This document shows, one piece after another, positions 15,882 through 26,663 of a DNA stretch of 58,458 bases (position 1 is its first letter; each line of letters opens with the position of its first letter). The DNA is from Cryomorpha ignava (lineage in GTDB: Bacteria; Bacteroidota; Bacteroidia; Flavobacteriales_D; Cryomorphaceae). Where the stretch lies: assembly GCF_010686655.1 (NCBI RefSeq), contig NZ_JAAGVY010000032.1:1-58458 (forward strand). Direction: 5' to 3'. The position numbers and the translations under genes are program-made. The notes under the pieces are model-generated. The model made no database searches and was not told the origin of the DNA. It saw only the letters and a program-made list of their open reading frames with translations.

Positions 15882-17372
15882 CTACCGGATTACCAATTTC
15901 CGTACAGATTTATTTCCCGAAAGGGGAAACCAAACAAAATAGAGTCCGCTTTGCAATTTGGAAATATCAATTTCCGACGCTGTGGCATCGATTGTTTTAC
16001 TGAATACTGCGCGCCCGCTCAAATCTACAATCTCAACTGTTGATGGAACCATAGCCTGGTATAATTTAATAGTCAACTTATCGCTGGCGGGATTTGGGAA
16101 AATGGTGTAATCAAATTGACTTTGGGCATTGGTTAAGGAAAGAGAAAAATCTAAGGGTACTCCCCACTCCACGCTATCTTTCAAAAAGTACTTTAATGTT
16201 TTGGAACGAATATAAGCCGGTGAAATATTACAATTATAATAGGGCCCGCCAAGACCTTCCAAATAAATATCCGGCTGACCCGTACCGCACAAGCCATCGA
16301 CTCCATGAGCATAACAATCCTGGTTGTCATTGATAAACAGTGTGCCTCCCGGATTAGCGTTTTGCAAACTTTGCTTTTCTATAAATTCAGAATCAGTCAT
16401 TAAAACCGAATAGTATTCCGGTTCAATATTAGCATTGTTGGCACATGGAAGTCCCGGTAGCTTTTCTAAATACGACAGTGGAATTACGGTTTTGGATGTT
16501 TGATTTGATTCAAAGGAAATATCCGGCTCATCGCCCGTCCCGTCGTAGTTATAAGTAATTACAGTCACATTCATTCCATATACTATTGAATCTGTAGCAT
16601 ATTCTTCTCTTGACAGATAAACATCCTGAACCTCCCGTTTAAATCCGTAGCCTTCACTTATTTGGCTTTGTTCGTAGTGAATAATATCGCCAGGCTGGAA
16701 GTCAAAAATATCGAAAGTTGTTAAGTTGCTCCCACCGATATCTTGACTCTCAATGCCGTACAATGAGTATTGCATGGCAGAAAATGTGAAATAGTCTTCG
16801 TAGAAATCGGGAAAAGCGTAAAAATTAAAAGCAGTTAAGAATCCATAGTTTTTGGATATTGAAATCAAATAATCATTGAATTGAAAATCCTGGACTAGAT
16901 TCATCTCGCTGTCATAAGCATTTAATTTAATTGATTTTACAGAATCGGCTATGCCAAAAACATTTGAGAGTACGGTTTCGCCCATTTCACCGTAGACATC
17001 AAAGTCTTCACCCTTCCAAACCTTCCACGTTTCGCCTTGTTGAGCCATGGTATTTATGCGGATAGTATCTGCATCCTTGTTGAAAAACAAGTTTGTTCCA
17101 TTGGGCATTATTTGCACGTAATCGCCAAACATTGATGCACCCTGCACGTCAAAGCACTCATCCCATTCTTCTCCAACATTCTGAATGGTTCGAGATGGAA
17201 AGAGCAGAGTATCACTGCCTAGAACTTTAAGAGAATCTATTCTGTAACCACGAATTGCATTGTTTTGGCTTTCAAAAAGCTTCACTTCAGAGCTATTAAC
17301 GGTTTGGTAGTTTTGCGAATAGGCCGGGATTGACAAGCCTAAGATCAGGGTAAATAGTAAAATTAGCCTCAT
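15882..17372 (-). CDS. Secreted protein with T9SS type A sorting domain
   Basis: The 496-residue protein has a signal peptide (MRLILLFTLILGLSIPAYSQ) and a C-terminal sorting domain from about residue 420 (FDYTIFPNPASDKLTIKLYQ ... DLSGRAVFSK ... LQSGLYFVWF ... SVRKLVIR). Proteins with this tail are carried across the outer membrane by the type IX system and usually anchored to the surface. The middle part (residues 25-410) is rich in Asp, Tyr and Ser and has several Cys (CFDVQGA, CANNANIEPEYY, CYAHGVDGLCGTG). I recognise no catalytic domain, so the cargo function is unknown. Confidence 0.8.
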   Translation of the reverse strand: MRLILLFTLILGLSIPAYSQNYQTVNSSEVKLFESQNNAIRGYRIDSLKVLGSDTLLFPSRTIQNVGEEWDECFDVQGASMFGDYVQIMPNGTNLFFNKDADTIRINTMAQQGETWKVWKGEDFDVYGEMGETVLSNVFGIADSVKSIKLNAYDSEMNLVQDFQFNDYLISISKNYGFLTAFNFYAFPDFYEDYFTFSAMQYSLYGIESQDIGGSNLTTFDIFDFQPGDIIHYEQSQISEGYGFKREVQDVYLSREEYATDSIVYGMNVTVITYNYDGTGDEPDISFESNQTSKTVIPLSYLEKLPGLPCANNANIEPEYYSVLMTDSEFIEKQSLQNANPGGTLFINDNQDCYAHGVDGLCGTGQPDIYLEGLGGPYYNCNISPAYIRSKTLKYFLKDSVEWGVPLDFSLSLTNAQSQFDYTIFPNPASDKLTIKLYQAMVPSTVEIVDLSGRAVFSKTIDATASEIDISKLQSGLYFVWFPLSGNKSVRKLVIR

Positions 17373-17719
17373 AATTTCAGGGATTTGATTATGGCTTGAA
17401 GTTAAAAATTTTTGTTAATCTCTCAAATCCTTAAAATCAATATTCTTGGTATCGCGCCATGTTCAAAATTCAGAGATAACAAAACAGAAGTCACCAATTT
17501 GCAATTTAACTCAATCTCTTACTCCGTCTAAGGTATAATAACCTCCGTCGAAGAAATAAAACATTATACAGCTTCTATTAAGCATATAAATTTGATATTC
17601 AGTTATTTAAACATGATATTTTCGTCGAAAAATAGGCTACTTTGAACGACTAAAAACCTATATTCGTAACTTAAACTAAAACTAAAAGTATATCATAGCG
17701 AATCTTTTTTCCATAATTT
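17373..17719. other. Intergenic stretch between divergent T9SS genes
   Basis: These 347 bases are AT-rich and hold no gene that I can see. A weak promoter-like pair (TTTG near 17593, TATTTTCG near 17619) could serve the plus-strand gene at 17720, but the -7 element differs from consensus. Confidence 0.3.
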
Positions 17720-20700
17720 ATGCGATTTACTTTTTGTTTCATACTTTTCTTGTCATTTGAATTCATAGCCTTTTCGCAATCTGATTTTACAATCGAGCCA
17801 CTCCCAGAAACGGGTTGTATGGTATCGCAGTCGGAGGCAGTATTTACAGATTTGGTGCGAACCAGCTTTGACGGCTCAACGGTTACAAAAACTAACGGAA
17901 ATTCTAACTGGAACGCAGGAGCATTCAGCACTGCGGGAGTTTTAGACAACGGAAGTGCGGAGACCACTATTTCCCAGACCGGCAAAACGCGAATATTCGG
18001 GTTAAGCCACTCCAATAATCCTAATCAAAATGGAATAAATACAGTGGAATACGCCATTGTACTCAATGCATGGGGATACGCTGAAATTAGAGAATCTGGT
18101 AATTACAAGGCATTTTTATGGTTTTTCGGTATTGGAGACAAATTCAAAATTGAAGTAATCAATGGCGTGGTTCAATATTACAAAAATGACAATCTTGTTT
18201 ACATAAGCAATACATCGCCTTCCCTGCCTCTTTATGTTGATTTGGCTTTTGAGGATATTGGAGGCGAAATTGCCGATGTGCAAATTACTAATACAACCAG
18301 CACAACCATTCGCGCCTTCAGCGATCAAAACTCAACGGGTATTTCCACCTTTCAGTGGTATCAAAATAATGTCCAGCTACCGGAAACAGGGTCAGAAATT
18401 ACATTGACTAGCTTTACAGATGGAGACATTCTTAATTGCAGCGCCACGCCCTTGTCAGGATCTTCTGCCGGTATGGAATTGCAATCTAACTCTATGGTGC
18501 TCACCCATGATGAAATTACACCTGAAGTTAATTTTCAAATTTCTGCAATTCCTGCAGAGCAGGGTTGTTTTTTGGCACAGGAAGAGGTGATCTGGCAGGC
18601 TAATATTCCCGAAAATATTGAAATAAACGGAGGTAGTGTTGCCAAAACCAATGGCTACAACACTTCAAATGGCGGCGTTTATTCACAAAATTTCGTTACG
18701 AATAATGGATACTTCGAATTGCAAACAGGAGAATTGAATTCTCGAAAAATGGTCGGTCTTAGCTCTTCTGATGGAGGAAGCCCGGAGTCGTCTATTCAAT
18801 TTGCATTTTATATAGAATGGGGAGGAAGTCTGCGCGTTTATGAAAACGGAAATTGGAGAGCCGGAGTTGGAAACATGAACACCACCGATAAATTGCGCAT
18901 ACATGTAGATAACGGAGTAGTAAAATACTATAAAAATGATGCGCTTTTGTATGTAAGCGATCAGACTCCTACTCTTCCGCTCATTGCAGATGGTACTATT
19001 CAGGATATTGGCGCCACGATAACCAATGCGGTGATTGCCAACCCTACTCAAGGAGAGTTTACTGTGATGAGTGAATCAGAAATTACAGGCTTAAATTGGA
19101 AAGTAAACGGCCAAACCACAGGTCAAGCGGGTTTCACCATTTCACTAGACGAATTAAATGAAAATGATATTGTAACCTGTAGCTATTTATTTTCACAAAT
19201 AGGCTGTGGCAATTTCTTGGTAGAAAGTAATCCCATAAAAATTCTGAAGAACGATAATATAGCTCCTCATTTGTTTTACATCGAGGGCATTCAACAGGTG
19301 AGTGGAATAGGAGTTGCCGAAGAAGAAATAGTATGGAATCCTGCAAGTTTGGCAAACGTTTCAAACATCGACAACGATTTAACGAAAGTGCAGGGAAACA
19401 ACCAATACAATGCCGGAGCCAGTTCATTAAACACCGTGAAAAACAATGGATATTTTGATTTTACGGTTAGCGAAAAAAATAGAACAAAGGCGATAGGACT
19501 AAGTACCAACGACCCAAATTACAATTACAACACTACTGATTATGCCATGGTTTTGGCCAGCAATGGAAAGTTCACTATTTATGAATCGGGTAGCTGGCGA
19601 CTGGGAAATGTGACTTATAATGTGGGTGACAATCTAAGAATCGCAGTAGAAAACAACATAGTAAAATACTATCAAAATCAAACATTGGTTTATACAAGCA
19701 ATGTGGCACCCAGCCTTCCACTCATAGTAGATATTTCTTTAAGGAGCGAAGGCGGCACAGTTCAAAATGCCGTAGTTGGAAATGAAAATGAGGGAAAATT
19801 TACAGCTCATCTTATGGGTTTAGGAGAGTCGCCGACTCTAGAGTGGAACGTCAATGATAACGCAACAGGAAGTTTTGGAAGCATTTTCAATCATGACAAT
19901 ATTGAAAACGAAGACATCATTACCTGCACGGTTATTCCAGATTTTGCTGGTTGTACAACTGATACAAAATTTGAATCGAATTACATTCGTTTTATTGGCC
20001 CTCCTACCCGAACCGACTGGTTAGGAACCGTGAGTACTTCATGGAGCAATCCGGCAAACTGGAGTGAAGGTGTTCCAAATGTAAATCTCTCTGCAAAGGT
20101 TCCGGCCGGCCGACCACACCAACCACTTATTAATTCAGCACAATCAGTAAAAAACATTACAGTTGAAGCGGGTGCCGATCTTAAGATGGCCGGAATTTTT
20201 AGTTTACTGGTTTATGGAGATTTCTCTATAGAAGGTGAATTTGATCCCGGTAACGGAATAATTACTTTTAGCGGAAGCACAGACCAACGAATTCAAGGTA
20301 ATGATCTGAAATTCAATAAACTCATTGTGAATTCATCAAATTCAGCTAATTCACTCCTACTGTTGTCACCAATTTATATAGCAAGTGAGACTGTATTTAT
20401 CAATGGAAAAATAAAAACGCTGAATGAGGAAGTAATCTATCTACCCGGAAGTGACACTCGTATAGGAAATACAAACAGCTTTATTGACGGAAAGGTTCGT
20501 AAAATCGGAAATTCCGAATTTCTATTCCCTATTGGCTCTGGAAATATTTACGCGCCTGTAGAAATTTCGAGCCCAGATAACTTAACCGACGCATTTACCG
20601 CCGAGTATTTCAACAATGATCCCAGCGAAGCCGGATACGCCACAAGCAGCCAGGACGGCACCCTTGCTAGCGCAAGCAGTTGTGAATACTGGATGATTGA

Positions 20701-21460
20701 CAGAACTGCCGGGCAATCAGCTGTGCGGGTTTCGCTCTCGTACGAAAATGAGCGCAGCTGCGGAGTTAATGATCCTTCTTACTTACAAGTAGCACATTGG
20801 AATGGATCTGAATGGGAAAACAAAGGTCTGCAATCGTATGATGGCGACATCAATAGCGGCACTATTACAAGTGAAGAATTGATTGATGATTTTAGCCCAT
20901 TTACCCTCGGATCACGCTCCGGTATTAACCCCTTGCCCATCCAACTATCATCATTTACGGCTCAAAAACGAGGTGATGAAACAGAACTTTTATGGAAAAC
21001 AGAATCAGAAACCAACAATGCTTACTTTACGCTTGAGAGGAGTAATAATGCGATTGACTTTAATCCTATAAAAACAATTTCTGGAGCAGGCACCAGCCAC
21101 CAAAGCATTGACTATGTGCATATTGATCATTCGCCTCAAAGCGGAATAAATTATTACCGCTTGTCTCAGACCGATTATGATGGAAAGCAGACATTTTTTG
21201 ATATTCAATCGGTTTATTTTGAACCAAATAGCGGACTAAGTATTTATCCAAATCCGAGTACAGGAACATTCAGCATTGAGCGAAAAAGCGACCACAAGGT
21301 GCAGCTTCGGCTAATTGATATGTTTGGCAAAATAAGGTGGCAAGAATTTACAGATCAAATCTTGATTCGTGTAGCTATTCCAGACCTTTCAAAAGGAGTT
21401 TACCTTTTAGAAATTGACGATGGAATACGTTCATTTACCGAAAAAGTGATTATTCAATGA
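17720..21460 (+). CDS. Large T9SS surface protein with three lectin-like repeats (paralogue 1)
   Basis: The 1246-residue protein has a signal peptide (residues 1-20, ending IAFSQ). Three homologous domains follow, at about residues 42-195, 290-445 and 536-695. Each has a [WF]xxL/xxNxxxxxxxVxKT(N/Q)G start, a YAIVLxxxG..xxxEsG centre and a GDxLRIxVxxGxVKYYKN core followed by YxSNxxPxLPL. This resembles the SPRY/ConA-like sugar-binding type domain found in many bacterial surface proteins. Ig-like linkers separate the repeats. Then come WSNPANWSEGVP (about 775), a beta-rich region, an FN3-like domain with INYYRLSQTDYDGK (about 1140) and the T9SS tail (LSIYPNPSTGTF). A role in adhesion or polysaccharide binding is inferred. 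A near-complete paralogue follows. Confidence 0.8.
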   Translation: MRFTFCFILFLSFEFIAFSQSDFTIEPLPETGCMVSQSEAVFTDLVRTSFDGSTVTKTNGNSNWNAGAFSTAGVLDNGSAETTISQTGKTRIFGLSHSNNPNQNGINTVEYAIVLNAWGYAEIRESGNYKAFLWFFGIGDKFKIEVINGVVQYYKNDNLVYISNTSPSLPLYVDLAFEDIGGEIADVQITNTTSTTIRAFSDQNSTGISTFQWYQNNVQLPETGSEITLTSFTDGDILNCSATPLSGSSAGMELQSNSMVLTHDEITPEVNFQISAIPAEQGCFLAQEEVIWQANIPENIEINGGSVAKTNGYNTSNGGVYSQNFVTNNGYFELQTGELNSRKMVGLSSSDGGSPESSIQFAFYIEWGGSLRVYENGNWRAGVGNMNTTDKLRIHVDNGVVKYYKNDALLYVSDQTPTLPLIADGTIQDIGATITNAVIANPTQGEFTVMSESEITGLNWKVNGQTTGQAGFTISLDELNENDIVTCSYLFSQIGCGNFLVESNPIKILKNDNIAPHLFYIEGIQQVSGIGVAEEEIVWNPASLANVSNIDNDLTKVQGNNQYNAGASSLNTVKNNGYFDFTVSEKNRTKAIGLSTNDPNYNYNTTDYAMVLASNGKFTIYESGSWRLGNVTYNVGDNLRIAVENNIVKYYQNQTLVYTSNVAPSLPLIVDISLRSEGGTVQNAVVGNENEGKFTAHLMGLGESPTLEWNVNDNATGSFGSIFNHDNIENEDIITCTVIPDFAGCTTDTKFESNYIRFIGPPTRTDWLGTVSTSWSNPANWSEGVPNVNLSAKVPAGRPHQPLINSAQSVKNITVEAGADLKMAGIFSLLVYGDFSIEGEFDPGNGIITFSGSTDQRIQGNDLKFNKLIVNSSNSANSLLLLSPIYIASETVFINGKIKTLNEEVIYLPGSDTRIGNTNSFIDGKVRKIGNSEFLFPIGSGNIYAPVEISSPDNLTDAFTAEYFNNDPSEAGYATSSQDGTLASASSCEYWMIDRTAGQSAVRVSLSYENERSCGVNDPSYLQVAHWNGSEWENKGLQSYDGDINSGTITSEELIDDFSPFTLGSRSGINPLPIQLSSFTAQKRGDETELLWKTESETNNAYFTLERSNNAIDFNPIKTISGAGTSHQSIDYVHIDHSPQSGINYYRLSQTDYDGKQTFFDIQSVYFEPNSGLSIYPNPSTGTFSIERKSDHKVQLRLIDMFGKIRWQEFTDQILIRVAIPDLSKGVYLLEIDDGIRSFTEKVIIQ

Positions 21461-21471
21461 GATTAAACCAC

Positions 21472-21516
21472 ATCCGGGCGGAGACGCAAGCTTATGCGTC
21501 TCTATGCCGGATTTTT
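21472..21516 (+). terminator. Rho-independent terminator after paralogue 1
   Basis: Nested inverted repeats (ATCCGG with CCGGAT; GAGACGCA with TGCGTCTC around a short loop) end in five T. It begins 12 bases after the stop codon. The rest of the 320-base gap to the second paralogue holds no gene; a promoter for that gene must lie here but I could not pick one. Confidence 0.7.
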
Positions 21517-21780
21517 AATCTGCAATATGAAAATTCGTGGTCGCCAAGAGTGCCGTACTAAGTTAATATGACTATGAGTTATGCAATCGGGGCCTAATTC
21601 AATGACTTTAAAACAATGTGAAATTTATTCCAGTTCAATCTGAAATTTTATCAAGCCTATTAATCAAATTATTACGAGTGCGTACAGCGCTGTGCGACAA
21701 GTGGTTTATGGCTTGTGCGAAGCGTGTTCGGTAACTATAAGTAGCGCTTGCTGTATATAGGGTGAATCTTTATCATATAT

Positions 21781-24700
21781 ATGTATCGTCTCACCCTTAT
21801 TGTTTTATTGTTCGTTGCTAGTCCATTTTTCAGTTTTTCGCAATGCGTTTTTACCATAGAACCAATTCCTATTGCGGGCTGTATGCAATCTCATTCTGAG
21901 GCTGTTTTTATAGATTTGGTTCGCACCGAATTTGACGGAACGACAGTCATAAAAACAGATAATAAAGCCAAATGGGATGCCGGAGCTTTTAGCACCGCAG
22001 GCATCTTGAATAATGGGTATGCAGAAACCGTAATATCACAAACTAATAAAACGCGAATTTTTGGAGTATCACCCACCAATAAAGAAAATAAAAATAAAAT
22101 TGATGACCTTGAGTATGCTATCGTACTAAGAGATTGGGGTGGCGGAGAAATTAGAGAATCAGGGTCGTACAAGGCAAGTATTGGAAATTATTACATTGGC
22201 GATAAATTCAAAATAGCCATTGAAGATGGCATCTTGCGCTACTATAAAAACACCATATTATTATATGAAAGTACTGCTGCCCCTATTATACCGCAATATG
22301 TTGATTTGGCATTTGAGCAAAAAAACGCAGAAATTAGTGATGTGAAAATTGTGAATTCCACCAGCACAAAAATTCGCGCTTTTACAGATAAGAATCCATC
22401 GGGCATTACATCTTACAATTGGTACAAAAACAATGTATTGCTTTCAGAGACGGGATCTGAACTCACTCTAAGTAGTTTTTCTAACGGCGACATAATTCAT
22501 TGTATGGTTGCGCCTAACTCGGGATCTTGTTCCGGAACTTCTTTGCAATCTAATAAAATGCAGTTGTACGCAAATGAATCCATACCAGAAAACGATTTTT
22601 ATATAAAAGCAGCTCCTGCAAATCAAGGATGCTATTTGGCTGAAGAAGGTTTGATATGGCTCGCTAATACTCCGGAGAATATTTTAATAAATGAAAATAG
22701 TGTAAAGAAAACACAAGGCTACAATACGTCAAACGGCGGTGTCTATTCACAAAATGCGGTAGGCGATAATGGATTTTTTGAATTTCAAACCGGCGAAACC
22801 AACACCCGAAAAATGGTGGGATTGAGTTCGCAAGATGGTGGTCATTCCGAATCTACCATTCAATTTGCATTTTACATGGAATCTTCGAATCTTGTAGTTT
22901 ATGAAAGCGGCTCGTGGAAAGGTGCTTATGGTCAGTTTTCTACAAATGACACGATGCGAATAGCCCTGGAAAACGGAGTGGTTAAATACTACAAAAACTC
23001 TAGTTTGCTTTATGTGAGTGATAAAGTTCCCAATCTTCCGCTTATAGCAGATGGTACCATGCAGGACATTGGAACGACCATTATCAATGCGAAAATGGCT
23101 AATCCCACTGAGGGAATGTTTATGGCATTTACAAGCGATGCGGATAATCCAGATTTAAATTGGGCAGTTAATGAACAAAGCACGGGACATACCGGTGCCA
23201 CCTTAATTTTAGAAGATTTGTTAGAAAATGACATCATTACTTGCACCTATATTTCATCGCAACCCGGTTGCGGTAGTTCTGTGGTGGCCAGCAATTCCAT
23301 TAAAATATTACCGAATAAGAAGGTTTCACCTCTTTCTTTTTACATAGAAGGAATTACTCAATCAAATAGCATTGGAGTAGCAGAGGAACAAGTGGTTTGG
23401 AATCCGGAAAGAATGGCGAATGTGTCAAACATCGATAATAACTTAATAAAAGTGCAGGGTTATAATCAATTCAACGCGGGTGCAAGCTCATTGAATAAGG
23501 TTAAAAACAACGGTTATTTTGATTTTGCGGTAAGTGAAACCAATAAAACAAAAGCAATTGGACTTAGCGTCAGTGATCCTGACTTTAATTATAACTCAAC
23601 CGATTATGCCATGGTATTGGGGAATAACGGAATGTTTACTATTTATGAAAAAGGTTCATGGCGGCTTGGAAACCAACCATATGCAGTCGGCGATATTTTG
23701 CGGATTGTTGTTGAGAACAGCATTGTAAAGTATTTCAGAAATCAAACCTTAGTTTATACCAGCAATGTTGCACCCACTCTTCCACTTTTGGTAGATATTT
23801 CGTTAAGCAGCGAAGGCGGCACCATTCAAAACGCAGTGGTGGGTAATGAAAATGGCGGAGAATTCACATCACATGTATCAAATCTCGGAGCCGCACCTAC
23901 GCTACAGTGGTATGTCAACGGAATTCAGACCGGCTCTCACCAAACTACGCTGCAATTTCCAAATATCGAAAATGAGGACATTGTTACTTGTACCGTTACT
24001 CCGGATTTTGCTGGTTGTAATGCCCTTGCAGCAACAGAATCAAATCGCGCTCGATTTCTGGGTCCCACCACCCTCACCCACTGGTTGGGTAGTGTGAGCA
24101 CTGCATGGAGTAATCCCGCCAACTGGAGTGAAGGTGTTCCGAATGCAAATCTTTCGACAAGAATCCCGGCAGACCGACCACACCAACCACTGATAAATTC
24201 AGAACAATCCGCAAAAAACGTTATCGTTGAAACCAATGCTGAGCTCATGATGGCCGGAATGGTCAGCTTATTGGTTTATGGAGATTTTATAATTGACGGC
24301 ACCTTGATTTGCGGCAATGGAAATATAGCCTTTAAAGGAGATGGAAACCGAAAGCTAAAAGGTGATCAATTGGTATTTAAAGAGTTGACCGTAAATTTAT
24401 CCAGTCCTGAAAATGAAATTGACCTATTATCAGAAATTTCCATTTCAAAAGAGACGACTTTTATTAGCGGTAAGCTGAGAACGCAGAACCATGAAGTCAT
24501 TTATCTTAAAGGAAGTAAATCAAGCAAAGGAAATTCAAATAGCTTTATTGATGGCAAGGTGCGAAAAATCGGAAACTCATCTTTTCATTTCCCCATAGGT
24601 TCGGGAAATATATTTGCTCCCGTTGAAATTTCGGCTCCTGAAAACCCTACTGATGCATTTACGGCCCAGTATTTTAACGCAGACCCCACCGATGCAGGTT

Positions 24701-25539
24701 TTGCAACCAACAGGCACGATGGATCGCTGGGTACGATAAGCTCATGTGAATACTGGACAATTGATAGATCGCAAGGCAATTCGATGATAAGTGTTTCACT
24801 GTCTTACGCAAATGCGCGAAGCTGTGGAATTGAAGATCCTTCATTCCTACAGGTTCTCCACTGGAATGGCGATGAATGGGAAAACAAGGGAATAAATTAC
24901 GATGGATTTAAAGAAAGTGATTTGGAAAGCGGAAGCGGCATTATTACGAGCCAATTTCCTATCAACGACTTTAGCCCTTTCACGATTGGAACTATTTCGG
25001 GAACAAATCCGCTGCCCATAGAGCTGTTTTCATTCTCGGCTGAAAAACAAAACAGTTGTACAAATCTTGAATGGGTAACGGATTCTGAAAGCAACAATTC
25101 ATTTTTTACCCTTGAGCGGAGTGATGACGCTATTCACTTCCATGAAATTTTAAAAGTTGCCGGAGCCGGGTCGAGCCGACAAAGGCAAGTGTATAAATAT
25201 TTGGATAATACCCCAAAAGCGGGTATAAACTACTATCGCCTTTCACAAACAGATTTTGACGGAGAACAAACATATTTTGATATAAAATCTGTGTATTTCG
25301 AATACAACGACAACATTGTGATATATCCCAATCCGAGTCGAGGAATATTTACGATTGTGCGAGCCAACGAAAATCCGGTTCATATGCGAATCTTAGATGC
25401 TAACGGGAAAACGCTTTGGATGCGCGACACCAATGAAATGTTAACTCAAGTGTCTGTCTATCAACTTCCACAAGGAATGTATTTTCTATCCATTGATGAT
25501 GGGCAAAATCAGGTTACAGAAAAGATAGTTATAAAATAA
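21781..25539 (+). CDS. Large T9SS surface protein with three lectin-like repeats (paralogue 2)
   Basis: The 1252-residue protein matches its upstream neighbour throughout: signal peptide (FFSFSQ), three lectin-like domains with the same GD.xRI.xE.G.xxYYKN cores (for example DKFKIAIEDGILRYYKN, DTMRIALENGVVKYYKN and DILRIVVENSIVKYFRN), the WSNPANWSEGVPN segment, NYYRLSQTDFDGEQTYF and the tail IVIYPNPSRGIF ... VTEKIVIK. The two arose by tandem duplication and have diverged most in repeat 1 and the beta-rich region. The 3' end overlaps the 3' end of the convergent epimerase gene by 11 bases. Function is inferred as surface adhesion or glycan binding. Confidence 0.8.
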   Translation: MYRLTLIVLLFVASPFFSFSQCVFTIEPIPIAGCMQSHSEAVFIDLVRTEFDGTTVIKTDNKAKWDAGAFSTAGILNNGYAETVISQTNKTRIFGVSPTNKENKNKIDDLEYAIVLRDWGGGEIRESGSYKASIGNYYIGDKFKIAIEDGILRYYKNTILLYESTAAPIIPQYVDLAFEQKNAEISDVKIVNSTSTKIRAFTDKNPSGITSYNWYKNNVLLSETGSELTLSSFSNGDIIHCMVAPNSGSCSGTSLQSNKMQLYANESIPENDFYIKAAPANQGCYLAEEGLIWLANTPENILINENSVKKTQGYNTSNGGVYSQNAVGDNGFFEFQTGETNTRKMVGLSSQDGGHSESTIQFAFYMESSNLVVYESGSWKGAYGQFSTNDTMRIALENGVVKYYKNSSLLYVSDKVPNLPLIADGTMQDIGTTIINAKMANPTEGMFMAFTSDADNPDLNWAVNEQSTGHTGATLILEDLLENDIITCTYISSQPGCGSSVVASNSIKILPNKKVSPLSFYIEGITQSNSIGVAEEQVVWNPERMANVSNIDNNLIKVQGYNQFNAGASSLNKVKNNGYFDFAVSETNKTKAIGLSVSDPDFNYNSTDYAMVLGNNGMFTIYEKGSWRLGNQPYAVGDILRIVVENSIVKYFRNQTLVYTSNVAPTLPLLVDISLSSEGGTIQNAVVGNENGGEFTSHVSNLGAAPTLQWYVNGIQTGSHQTTLQFPNIENEDIVTCTVTPDFAGCNALAATESNRARFLGPTTLTHWLGSVSTAWSNPANWSEGVPNANLSTRIPADRPHQPLINSEQSAKNVIVETNAELMMAGMVSLLVYGDFIIDGTLICGNGNIAFKGDGNRKLKGDQLVFKELTVNLSSPENEIDLLSEISISKETTFISGKLRTQNHEVIYLKGSKSSKGNSNSFIDGKVRKIGNSSFHFPIGSGNIFAPVEISAPENPTDAFTAQYFNADPTDAGFATNRHDGSLGTISSCEYWTIDRSQGNSMISVSLSYANARSCGIEDPSFLQVLHWNGDEWENKGINYDGFKESDLESGSGIITSQFPINDFSPFTIGTISGTNPLPIELFSFSAEKQNSCTNLEWVTDSESNNSFFTLERSDDAIHFHEILKVAGAGSSRQRQVYKYLDNTPKAGINYYRLSQTDFDGEQTYFDIKSVYFEYNDNIVIYPNPSRGIFTIVRANENPVHMRILDANGKTLWMRDTNEMLTQVSVYQLPQGMYFLSIDDGQNQVTEKIVIK

Positions 25540-26605
25540 ACTTTGAATCTGTTTCCATTCCTTTTACCGGAATAGCTCCCACACCTGCCCTGCTGGGCAA
25601 TACAATTGCTCCGTGACTATAAATTATCCCTTCAAAAGGATCATTTGATGTAAGCATTGGCCCATCTAGATCAACCCAATCGGCAAGCGATGCGAAATGT
25701 GCGGCGGCGGTATTTCCCAGCGACGATTCGGCCATAGCTCCTAGTACTATTTTTAGGTTTAGCTTCCGCGATTGGGCAATCATTTCATAAGTCTCTGCTA
25801 TTCCGGTACTTTTCATCAGCTTAATATTCACACCGTCAAAAGCTTCTGCCGCATATCTCAAATCGCTTAGCCGCTTTACAGATTCATCAGCAATAAACGG
25901 AATATCAACCCTCTCGCGTACCCAGGCCATTTCCTCAAATTGCTCGGCGGGCAAGGGCTGCTCAATGAATAAAACTCCGTTTTTGAGCAGAAACTCACCC
26001 ATTTCAGCTGCTTTATCGCGTGGTTTATAACCCTGATTTATGTCCACACAAAAAGGCTTTTGGCAATGTTTCTTATAAGCCTTAATCAAATCCTTATCAT
26101 CGTCGCTGCCAAGTTTGAGTTTTATGATCTTAAAATCCTTTCCTTCTTCCAGCTTCCTGCGCAATTCCTTTTCTGTAGAAATTCCAATGGTGTAAGTAGA
26201 ATAAGAAGTCTTTTCTGATTTAATTTCATATAAATCACCAAGAGTAATATCTTCCCTCTGGCAATGCAGATCGTGAAGCGCAATACTAATAGAAGCTTTA
26301 GCTGCGTTGTCAGCTGTAGATGCGAGGTCTATCATCTCTCGCGACTCTTGCAGAGAAAAATCTAAAATCAGATTCCAATCTAAAGATTTATAAAAGTCAA
26401 TTGTACTCTGCACAGATGCGCCCAAGTAAGGTGGCAAAGCAGCTTCGCCGTAAACTGTAATTTTTCCTGACTGAACTTTAAGTATAACAATATCAGTATA
26501 AGAGCGCGTACTGAGAGCCAGCTTAAACGGGAATTTAAAGTTGAGCTGATAAGGTATGGCCGATACTTTTAAATTGCCGGCTTGAAAAAGAATGGTTTCA
26601 TCCAC
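25529..26605 (-). CDS. Dipeptide epimerase (enolase superfamily, muconate-lactonising subgroup)
   Basis: The 358-residue protein has the enolase-superfamily layout: an N-terminal capping domain (GEAALPPYLG) and a barrel with FKIIKLKLGSDDD (Lys-x-Lys acid/base pair, about residues 154-160), PFCVDINQGY (first metal Asp), FIEQPLP (Glu), FIADESV (Asp-Glu-Ser) and VNIKLMKSTG (opposite Lys). This set of motifs is that of L-Ala-D/L-Glu and related dipeptide epimerases, which help recycle murein peptides. The exact dipeptide specificity cannot be told from motifs. It stands alone on the minus strand. Confidence 0.85.
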   Translation of the reverse strand: MDETILFQAGNLKVSAIPYQLNFKFPFKLALSTRSYTDIVILKVQSGKITVYGEAALPPYLGASVQSTIDFYKSLDWNLILDFSLQESREMIDLASTADNAAKASISIALHDLHCQREDITLGDLYEIKSEKTSYSTYTIGISTEKELRRKLEEGKDFKIIKLKLGSDDDKDLIKAYKKHCQKPFCVDINQGYKPRDKAAEMGEFLLKNGVLFIEQPLPAEQFEEMAWVRERVDIPFIADESVKRLSDLRYAAEAFDGVNIKLMKSTGIAETYEMIAQSRKLNLKIVLGAMAESSLGNTAAAHFASLADWVDLDGPMLTSNDPFEGIIYSHGAIVLPSRAGVGAIPVKGMETDSKFIL

Positions 26606-26663
26606 AGGTTAGAATTTACATGCAAATCAAAGCAAATTCATTTTAATCTTGACTAATATCAAA

